Below are positions 4,672 through 10,423 of a DNA stretch of 17,443 bases, piece by piece. How positions within the stretch are numbered: position 1 is the first letter of the stretch; each line of letters begins with the position of its first letter. The position numbers and the translations under genes were made by a program. Below the pieces are notes generated by a model, which saw nothing but the letters and a program-made list of their open reading frames with translations, ran no database searches and had not been told where the DNA came from. The DNA is from Candidatus Pacearchaeota archaeon (GTDB lineage: Archaea > Nanoarchaeota > Nanoarchaeia > Pacearchaeales > GW2011-AR1). The DNA is taken from contig NZER01000123.1 in NCBI GenBank assembly GCA_002690445.1, positions 1 to 17,443 of the forward strand. The letters are read 5' to 3'.

Positions 4672-5288
4672 GCAAGCTCGCCGGCGGTCGTCCGAGTCTC
4701 GGGCCGGCTCCTCTCCCGGCGGGGTACGAACGGGTTCAGACCGGGACTCAGGTGCAGTACGTCGGGCCTCAACGCTATCGGCAGCCCGCGGAGACCATTA
4801 GCGAGAGCGAATATAAGCGTCGCCTGAGCAAGCTCGACGCGCAAGCTCCGGCGCAGCGGTGGCCTAGTGCTTGGGGTGGGGCGCAGGTCGGGCCGCTCAA
4901 GCAGTTTAAGGCTTCCTGGAAGCGGCACGAGGTGCCGATCTGGGAGATTCGACCGATCGCTACGGCAGCATCTGGCGTACCGGGTGCGCCAGCGCCGGCT
5001 AGCGCTCCGGCGCCAGCGTCGGCTAGCGCTCCGGCGCCAGCGCCGGCTGTGGCATCGCCGGCTCCTCCCTCCGGTGGCCCACAGCCGGCGCCCCCCGGCG
5101 AGCCGATCACTCCGGCGAAGAGCGTCATGCCGGCGCCCGTTGTGCTGGGCAGTGGCAAATCCGCACCGGCACCGAAGCCGCTAGGCAGGGGGCGGACGAG
5201 CAAATTCTTTGTCAAGGCGCCGACTGGCCTGATGGCTGACGAGGAAGAAGAAGCAAAGAAGCAGGCCAAATTGAAGTTGGGAGCCTGA
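4668..5288 (+). CDS. Pro/Ala-rich phage protein preceding the connector
   Basis: A 206-aa protein. The N-terminal third (PAGYERVQTGTQVQYVGPQR, then ESEYKRRLSKLDAQAPAQRW and VPIWEIRPI) looks folded. Residues about 100-160 are a low-complexity Ala-Pro-Ser linker built from a 24-base tandem repeat. The C-terminus, GKSAPAPKPLGRGRTSKFFV then PTGL and an acidic run before LKLGA, mirrors the end of the preceding 111-aa protein, suggesting duplication. No catalytic motif or membrane segment is seen. The ATG overlaps the upstream stop by 4 bases, and the gene ends just before the connector gene. It is probably a virion or assembly accessory protein, by position. Confidence 0.75.
   Translation: MSKLAGGRPSLGPAPLPAGYERVQTGTQVQYVGPQRYRQPAETISESEYKRRLSKLDAQAPAQRWPSAWGGAQVGPLKQFKASWKRHEVPIWEIRPIATAASGVPGAPAPASAPAPASASAPAPAPAVASPAPPSGGPQPAPPGEPITPAKSVMPAPVVLGSGKSAPAPKPLGRGRTSKFFVKAPTGLMADEEEEAKKQAKLKLGA
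4986..5048 (+). repeat. 24-base tandem repeat, about 2.6 copies
   Basis: Units at 4986-5009 and 5010-5033 differ by one base, and a partial unit covers 5034-5048. Each encodes eight residues of the Ala-Pro-Ser linker, so copy changes keep the frame. Confidence 0.9.
5154..5174 (+). repeat. 21-base direct repeat, copy 2 (encodes GKSAPAP)
   Basis: Identical to 4339-4359. It lies in the C-terminal part of the 206-aa protein and is translated in the same phase. Confidence 0.85.
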
Positions 5289-5291
5289 TTC

Positions 5292-6947
5292 ATGGCGCGA
5301 AATGAGCGCGAGAGGAAGAAGGTTGTCACCCTGCTGACCCGCTTTGGGACGCTGGTCACGCAGCGCCGTGTGTGGGAGAGCCACTGGCAGGAGATCGCGG
5401 ACTACATAGTTCCGCGCAAGGCCGACATCACCCGGCGTCGCACCGATGGCGAAAAGCGCACCGAGAAGATTTTCGACGGTACGGCGATCCACAGCGCGGA
5501 GCTGCTGACAGCGAGCCTGCATGGCATGTTGACCAGCGCCTCGATGCCTTGGTTTCAGCTCCGGTTCAGCGATCCCGATCTCGCCGCCAACGATATGGCT
5601 AAGGAGTGGCTCGAGGGCACCGAGCTGAAGATGTACGACGCCTTCGCCCGGAGTAATTTCCAGGAGCAGGTCCACGAGCTCTACGCCGACCTGGTCGCGT
5701 TCGGCACCGCGGTGATGATGATCGAGAAGGACGACGTCTCGCAGCTCCGATTCTCGACCCGGCATATTGCCGAGTGCTATCTGGCCGAGGATGAGCATGG
5801 CCGAGTCGACACCGTGGTCCGCAAATACAAGATGTCGCTCCGAGATGCGCGGCACCTGTGGGGCAAGGATATCGGGCCGGTCCTGGTAGCGAAGGCGAAA
5901 GATGACCCATACGAGATGCACGAGTTCGTCCACGCAGTGCAGCCTCGAGATGAGTACGACACCGGGCTGAGCGACAACCTGAACATGCCTTGGATGAGCT
6001 GCTACATCGATCCCGAGAACCACTGGCTGATCCACGAATCCGGCTACTCCGAGTTTCCATACGTTTGCCCGCGGTTCTTGAAAGCCTCTTTCGAGCAGGG
6101 CTACGGGCGCTCGCCGGCGATGACCGCGCTGCCAGACGTGAAGATGTTGCAGGAGATGTCCAAGACGACGATCAAGTCGGCGCAAAAGCAGGTCGATCCG
6201 CCGCTGCTCGTCCCTGACGACGGCTTTGTTCTGCCGGTACGCGTTACGCCTGGCGGGCTTAATTTCTACAGATCTGGCACACGCGATCGCATCGAGCCGC
6301 TGATGACCGGCGCCAACACGCCGCTGGGCTTGGCGGTCGAGGATCAGCGTCGCGAGGCCATTCGCCAGGCGTTCTACGTCGATCAGCTCATGCTCAGAGA
6401 GTCGCCGAACATGACAGCGACTGAAGTGATCAGCCGGAACGAGGAAAAAATGCGGCTGCTCGGGCCGGTGCTCGGGCGCCTGCAAGCTGAGATGCTTCAG
6501 CCGCTGATCCAGCGTTCGTTCACGTTGCTGGGCCGGCAGGCGATCGACGGCAAGCCGATCTTTGACGATCCGCCGGCGGATCTACAGGGGCGTGGCGGTC
6601 TCGACATCGAGTACGTCAGCCCGCTTGCCAAGGCGCAACGCCAGGGCGAGCTGAACTCGACGTTGAGGATGTTCGAGATCCTCAATCCGTTGGCGCAGCT
6701 CGACCCTGGCATATTCGATTACATCGACATGGACGGACTGGTGCGGTTTATCACCCGCACCGTCGGCGTCCCCGCGACGGTGTTGCGATCCGAGGGCCAG
6801 GTTCTCCAGATGCGCAAGCAGCGTGACCAGGCAGCGGAGGAGCAAGCACAGCTCGACCGGGCAAGCCAGGTGGCTGACGCCGCTGGCCGCGCCGCTCCGG
6901 CGCTCAAGGCGGTTGGCAACCTGGTACAGGGGCCGAATACCGCGTGA
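5292..6947 (+). CDS. head-to-tail connector (portal), T7 gp8-like
   Basis: A 551-aa protein, close to the 536 aa of T7 gp8. Recognisable family segments are WESHWQEIADYIVPRKADI near the start, FDGTAIHSAELLTASLHGML, DLVAFGTAVMMIEKDD, YGRSPAMTALPDVKMLQEM, VDPPLLVPDDGFV, and TATEVISRNEEKMRLLGPVL with LQAEMLQPLIQR toward the C-terminus. The protein forms the dodecameric ring at one capsid vertex through which DNA is packaged and to which the tail attaches. The C-terminal tail is Gln/Ala-rich and probably coiled. The stop overlaps the next GTG by four bases. Confidence 0.95.
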   Translation: MARNERERKKVVTLLTRFGTLVTQRRVWESHWQEIADYIVPRKADITRRRTDGEKRTEKIFDGTAIHSAELLTASLHGMLTSASMPWFQLRFSDPDLAANDMAKEWLEGTELKMYDAFARSNFQEQVHELYADLVAFGTAVMMIEKDDVSQLRFSTRHIAECYLAEDEHGRVDTVVRKYKMSLRDARHLWGKDIGPVLVAKAKDDPYEMHEFVHAVQPRDEYDTGLSDNLNMPWMSCYIDPENHWLIHESGYSEFPYVCPRFLKASFEQGYGRSPAMTALPDVKMLQEMSKTTIKSAQKQVDPPLLVPDDGFVLPVRVTPGGLNFYRSGTRDRIEPLMTGANTPLGLAVEDQRREAIRQAFYVDQLMLRESPNMTATEVISRNEEKMRLLGPVLGRLQAEMLQPLIQRSFTLLGRQAIDGKPIFDDPPADLQGRGGLDIEYVSPLAKAQRQGELNSTLRMFEILNPLAQLDPGIFDYIDMDGLVRFITRTVGVPATVLRSEGQVLQMRKQRDQAAEEQAQLDRASQVADAAGRAAPALKAVGNLVQGPNTA

Positions 6948-7180
6948 CGCCGCAAGAGATCGCGCAATTGCGGGAAGCCTACCGCCTGGTTTTCGGCACG
7001 CCTGACGGGCAGCGCGTCCTCGCGGATTTGCAGAGTCGTTGCAATGTCACCCGCTCGACGTGGAGCGATAAGCCCCACGAGACTTATTTTCTCGAGGGCC
7101 AGCGAACAGCAGTCCTGTGGATCATGGACATGCTCAGAGACGAAGATCGTAGACAACTGCCACAAGAAACAGAGGAGTAA
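6944..7180 (+). CDS. Bbp19-like phage protein, 78 aa
   Basis: GTG at 6944 overlaps the connector stop as GTGA. The protein reads EIAQLREAYRLVFGTPDGQR, VLADLQSRCNV, HETYFLEGQRTAVLWIMDML. This matches the Bbp19 family pattern (a GxxVLxDLxxxC segment followed by an xxEGxRxVxLxIxxxL helix). The family is named for a Bordetella phage BPP-1 gene and is usually encoded between portal and scaffold genes. Its role is not established; a head-assembly or packaging accessory is inferred from position. Confidence 0.8.
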   Translation: MTPQEIAQLREAYRLVFGTPDGQRVLADLQSRCNVTRSTWSDKPHETYFLEGQRTAVLWIMDMLRDEDRRQLPQETEE

Positions 7181-7183
7181 ATT

Positions 7184-8053
7184 GTGAGCGATGTCGCAGA
7201 AGCTCAAGAGATAGCCCCGACGACTGAGGGGTCTGGCGAGACAGCAGCGGTAGCAGATTGGAAGGCCGGGTTGAGCGAGGATTTGCAACGCGACCCCTCG
7301 ATCGCGCATATCCCCGACGTGGAGACGATGGCGAAAAGCTACGTCAACGCTCAGCGCATGGTTGGCGCGGACAAGATTGCGATCCCAGGCAAGCACGGCA
7401 CCGAGGAGGAGTGGGACCAGGTCTACGACAAGTTGGGGCGTCCTGAGAACTCGGACGGATATGCCCTGGAGATGAATAATGTCCCGGATGGCATGGCCGC
7501 GAATCCCGAACTGGTCGGCTGGTTCCAGACCACCGCTCACAAGGTTGGCTTGACTCCGAACCAGGCGCAGATCCTGGCAGACGAATACAACATCATGGCC
7601 GGCGCCGCCGAGCAGTCGCCGGATGAGCGAGCGCTCGAGGCCGAGGCTCGCGAGCAGGCCGGGATTCGGGAGTTGCAGAAGGAGTACGGCAAGGCGTTCG
7701 ACGCCAAGGTCAGTGTCGCCAAGGCGGTGCTGCAAGAGCATGGCGGGGCCGGTTTGCTCGAGCTGAAGCTCGAGGACGGTCGGCCACTGGGGAGTCATCC
7801 CGATCTTGTTCGCACGTTCGCGAATCTCGGGACGTATTTGCAGTCGCACCTTGGCGAGGATTCGATCGCGGGGCCGAAGTCCGACGGATCAATGACGCCG
7901 GCCGACGCGCAGCGCGAGCTTGGGAAGATAATGACGCTCGACGGGCCTTATGGCGATAGATCTCACCCTGGTCACTCGGCGGCTGTAGCCGAGGTTGGCC
8001 GATTGATGGAGTTCATACATGGAGACGACGCCGAACCGGGCGAAGCAATTTAG
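7184..8053 (+). CDS. scaffolding (capsid assembly) protein
   Basis: GTG at 7184 is preceded by AGAGGAG with good spacing. The 289-aa protein is acidic and largely helical, with the pattern of phage scaffolds of the BPP-1 type: an N-terminal WKAGLSEDLQRDPSIAHIPD, then ETMAKSYVNAQRMVGADKIA and WDQVYDKLGRPENSDGYALE, a long central helix AEAREQAGIRELQKEYGKAF, GSHPDLVRTFANLG, and a C-terminal DAQRELGKIM block that resembles the capsid-binding end. It acts inside the procapsid and is expected to leave before DNA fills the head. Codons 199-207 contain one copy of the 25-base inverted repeat. The last 35 bases overlap the next small gene. Confidence 0.85.
   Translation: MSDVAEAQEIAPTTEGSGETAAVADWKAGLSEDLQRDPSIAHIPDVETMAKSYVNAQRMVGADKIAIPGKHGTEEEWDQVYDKLGRPENSDGYALEMNNVPDGMAANPELVGWFQTTAHKVGLTPNQAQILADEYNIMAGAAEQSPDERALEAEAREQAGIRELQKEYGKAFDAKVSVAKAVLQEHGGAGLLELKLEDGRPLGSHPDLVRTFANLGTYLQSHLGEDSIAGPKSDGSMTPADAQRELGKIMTLDGPYGDRSHPGHSAAVAEVGRLMEFIHGDDAEPGEAI
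7779..7803 (-). repeat. 25-base inverted repeat, partner of 15845-15869
   Basis: The reverse complement of these 25 bases is found exactly at 15845-15869, about 8 kb away. Here they encode GRPLGSHPD of the scaffold. Confidence 0.9.
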
Positions 8054-8246
8054 CGACTCCGACCTACGGGTCATGGAGTTGCGCGCGAGAGTACTCGAAG
8101 TTTCTCTGCAATCCGCGGCCGGCGGCGCGATCAAGTCGCCGGTCGCATATTGCGAGGAAATGTGGGCTTGGGTCTCAGACGTGGGACAACCGCCGACGCC
8201 GGCGGTCCCGCCGAGGAAAGCCAGGCGCGTGAAGAAGTCGGGATAA
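8019..8246 (+). CDS. small unknown protein between scaffold and capsid, 75 aa
   Basis: ATG at 8019 has GGAG seven bases upstream (8008-8011) and overlaps the scaffold gene by 35 bases. The protein has an amphipathic helix (DSDLRVMELRARVLEVSLQS), then YCEEMWAWVSD, and a basic Pro-rich tail RKARRVKKSG. A small gene at this place is common in BPP-1-like capsid clusters, but I recognise no family. The clear ribosome-binding site and absence of other coding potential support it. Confidence 0.65.
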   Translation: METTPNRAKQFSDSDLRVMELRARVLEVSLQSAAGGAIKSPVAYCEEMWAWVSDVGQPPTPAVPPRKARRVKKSG

Positions 8247-8334
8247 CGCCAGCGTAGGCGCCCTGCTGACAGCCGGAAAGACGGCGGTCTAGTCAACCGG
8301 ATCGACAGGCGAGTCCGCAATCCCGCGGATAGCT

Positions 8335-8358
8335 CTCCGAGAACGCTGTTCTTGGAGG
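8335..8358 (+). promoter_or_regulatory. hairpin enclosing the capsid ribosome-binding site
   Basis: CTCCGAGAAC (8335-8344) pairs with GTTCTTGGAG (8348-8357) around the 3-base loop GCT. All ten pairs form in RNA, one as G-U. The GGAGG (8354-8358) that serves the capsid ATG at 8365 is in the 3' arm, so folding would hide it. It could be a translational switch or an RNase processing site. Confidence 0.7.
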
Positions 8359-8364
8359 TAGACG

Positions 8365-9225
8365 ATGTCTACTCAAATAACGACAGCCTTCGTCAATCAA
8401 TTCTCGGCGAACGTCGCTCTGCTGTCTCAGCAGACGGTGAGCAAGCTGCGTAAGGCAGTTCGTGTTGAGAGTGTGACTGGCGAGAAGGCTTTTTTCGACC
8501 AGGTCGGTTCCGTGGCGGCTGTAAAAAAGACGTCGCGACACGCCGACACTCCGTTGGTGACGACGCCTCATTCACGTCGGATGGCTACGATGTCCGACTA
8601 TATATGGGCTGACCTCATCGACGATCAGGACAAGCTGCGGATGTTGGCCGATCCGACATCGACGTATGCCCAGGCCGCTGCATCGGCTCTGGGCCGCGCG
8701 ATGGACGATGAGATCATCACCGCGGCGATCGGGACGGCCAAAACGGGTGCGACGGGTTCGACCTCGACGACCCTACCGGCAGGGCAGAAGGTCGCTCATG
8801 GCTCTGCCGGCTTGACGATTGCCAAGCTGATCAGCGCCAAGAAGATCTTGGACGCCAACGACGTCGATCCCAGCATCAAGCGCTGGATCGCTGTCAGTCC
8901 TGAGCAGATCGAGGATCTGCTCAACAACACGACTGTCACCTCGAGCGATTTCAACACGGTAAGGGCACTCGCCACCGGCGAGGTCAATACCTTCGTTGGG
9001 TTCGAGTTCATCAACTCGAATCGGCTCAACACGGATTCTACTCCTAGCAGACAGGTGATCGCCTGGGCTGAGGACGGGATCACGTTGGCCCTGGGGTCCG
9101 ACATCAAGACCAAGATCGACGAGCGGCCCGATAAGTCTTATTCCATGCAAGTCTTCGCCCAGCTAACCGTGGGCGCGGTAAGAATGGAAGAAGAGAAGGT
9201 CGTCGAGATCGCGTGCAACGAGTAA
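8365..9225 (+). CDS. major capsid protein
   Basis: A 286-aa protein of the phage capsid family typified by BPP-1 Bbp17. It begins TQITTAFVNQFSANVALLSQ, followed by VESVTGEKAFFDQVG, DTPLVTTPHSRRMATMSDYIWADLIDDQDKLRM (residues about 61-93), AMDDEIITAAIG, WIAVSPEQIEDLL and FVGFEFINSNRL, and closes with AVRMEEEKVVEIACNE. It is the main shell subunit and is probably an HK97-like fold by family. It follows the scaffold and a small gene, as in related phages. GGAGG lies six bases before the ATG inside a hairpin, so its translation may be controlled. It is expected to be the most abundant virion protein. Confidence 0.93.
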   Translation: MSTQITTAFVNQFSANVALLSQQTVSKLRKAVRVESVTGEKAFFDQVGSVAAVKKTSRHADTPLVTTPHSRRMATMSDYIWADLIDDQDKLRMLADPTSTYAQAAASALGRAMDDEIITAAIGTAKTGATGSTSTTLPAGQKVAHGSAGLTIAKLISAKKILDANDVDPSIKRWIAVSPEQIEDLLNNTTVTSSDFNTVRALATGEVNTFVGFEFINSNRLNTDSTPSRQVIAWAEDGITLALGSDIKTKIDERPDKSYSMQVFAQLTVGAVRMEEEKVVEIACNE

Positions 9226-9243
9226 CTAGGAAAGGATGGACAG

Positions 9244-9747
9244 ATGGCTAATGTGAACAGCGACCTCGTCACGAATTTCCTGGCGAGTCCACCGACCCTT
9301 GCCCCCACCTATCAGCTTGGGGGATCGATGAGGGTCGCTTGCGGTACGATAGCTCTCGGCTCTGGCGATCTATCGGCCGACGACACCGTGATGTTGGCGC
9401 AGATCCCGACCAACGCGTCGATCGTGAGCATTAAGCTCTACAACGACGACTTGGATTCGGGAACGACCAACACCTGTAACGTCGGTCTTTACACCGCCGA
9501 CGGCGACGTAACGGCCAAAGATGCCGACATCTATGCGTCCGCGATCACCGACCTCCGTGGGGCGGTGCTCACGGGCACAGAGGTCGCGTTCGAGGCTAGG
9601 AACGTGAACCTCATGGGCCAGAGGGTCTATGAGGATGCTGGCGACTCCACAGATCCGGGCGGGTACTACCTCGTCGGGTTGGCGTTTCCGGCGGCAGGCG
9701 ATACGGGCGGGGATTTGTCCTGGCTGATCACCTACATCACCGACTGA
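9244..9747 (+). CDS. putative capsid decoration (cement) protein
   Basis: A 167-aa beta-rich protein with Thr/Ser/Asp-rich composition: VACGTIALGSGDLSADDTVM, IPTNASIVSIKLYNDDLDSG, TCNVGLYTADGDV, then GGYYLVGLAFPA. It follows the capsid gene by 18 bases with AGGAAAGGA upstream and is the last gene before a strong terminator, so it is probably made in amounts like the capsid protein. In BPP-1 the gene next to the capsid gene encodes a cement protein (Bbp16). The present protein is similar in place and general character, but I cannot claim sequence homology. Confidence 0.65.
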   Translation: MANVNSDLVTNFLASPPTLAPTYQLGGSMRVACGTIALGSGDLSADDTVMLAQIPTNASIVSIKLYNDDLDSGTTNTCNVGLYTADGDVTAKDADIYASAITDLRGAVLTGTEVAFEARNVNLMGQRVYEDAGDSTDPGGYYLVGLAFPAAGDTGGDLSWLITYITD

Positions 9748-9753
9748 CGATCT

Positions 9754-9781
9754 GGAGGGGGGGCTTGCCCCCCCTCCTTTT
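9754..9781 (+). terminator. strong intrinsic terminator after the capsid block
   Basis: Perfect 10-base stem GGAGGGGGGG (9754-9763) and CCCCCCCTCC (9768-9777) with a CTTG loop and TTTT at 9778-9781. It lies seven bases after the decoration gene's stop and before the tail genes, the place of the T7 late terminator after gene 10. Read-through would feed the tail and ejection genes. Confidence 0.92.
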
Positions 9782-9835
9782 CACACGGGATCAAGGGCTT
9801 AGCGGAAACAACTTATCTGCATGTAGGGCGAATGC

Positions 9836-10420
9836 ATGACGTCGAACGTCGATATCTGCAATTCCGCGCTGAATATGGTCGGCGCGAGCGTCATCACCGC
9901 GTTGACCGAGGACACCAAGGCGGCGCGGGTTTGCAATCAGCGCTATCCGTTTGTGCGCGATGCGGTGTTCCGCGCGCATCCCTGGAATTGCCTGATCCGC
10001 CGGGTCAAGCTCGGGCAGGACGCAACGGCGCCGGCCTATAAATACGCCTATCGCTACACGCTTCCCTCCGATCCGTACTGCCTACGCGTGCTGACGATCT
10101 CCGATGATGGAGCGGACGAGCGCCGCGACATCGACTTCAAGGTTGAGGGCAATCGGTATCTCTTGACCGACGAAGGCACGGTCTACATCCAGTACGTCTC
10201 GCGCGACGAAGACCCGAATCAATACGACGTCCTGCTGACCGAAGCGCTGGCGGCTCGCATGGCGAGCGACATCGCCTACCCTCTCGTTGGATCGTCGGCG
10301 CTGAGCACTAATCTGTTTGCGATATACGAAATCAAGTTGAAGGAAGCTCGCTTCGCCGACGCGCAAGAGGGGTATCCCGATGACATCGTCGCCGATACTT
10401 TCACCTCGGCGCGATTCTAA
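9836..10420 (+). CDS. tail tubular protein A (T7 gp11-like adaptor)
   Basis: A 194-aa protein, almost the length of T7 gp11 (196 aa). Family features include VDICNSALNMVGASVITALT, AARVCNQRYPFVRDAVFRAH and PWNCLIRRVKL near the N-terminus, then PSDPYCLRVLTI, EGNRYLLTDEGTVYIQYVSR, and YDVLLTEALAARMASDIAYP. It docks under the connector and bridges it to the nozzle. AGGG lies upstream of the ATG. It is the first gene after the terminator, so it depends on read-through or its own promoter. It ends three bases before the nozzle gene. Confidence 0.88.
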   Translation: MTSNVDICNSALNMVGASVITALTEDTKAARVCNQRYPFVRDAVFRAHPWNCLIRRVKLGQDATAPAYKYAYRYTLPSDPYCLRVLTISDDGADERRDIDFKVEGNRYLLTDEGTVYIQYVSRDEDPNQYDVLLTEALAARMASDIAYPLVGSSALSTNLFAIYEIKLKEARFADAQEGYPDDIVADTFTSARF

Positions 10421-10423
10421 TCT

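Noticed and set aside
5181..6485. 434-codon open frame on the minus strand
   Set aside because: It lies antisense to the connector gene, is rich in His/Arg/Leu as expected of a GC-rich antisense shadow, and has no ribosome-binding site or recognisable domain.
6719..7849. 376-codon open frame on the minus strand
   Set aside because: Antisense to the connector end, the Bbp19-like gene and the scaffold. Composition is shadow-like. The short peptide it shares with the gp15-like protein comes only from the 25-base inverted repeat.
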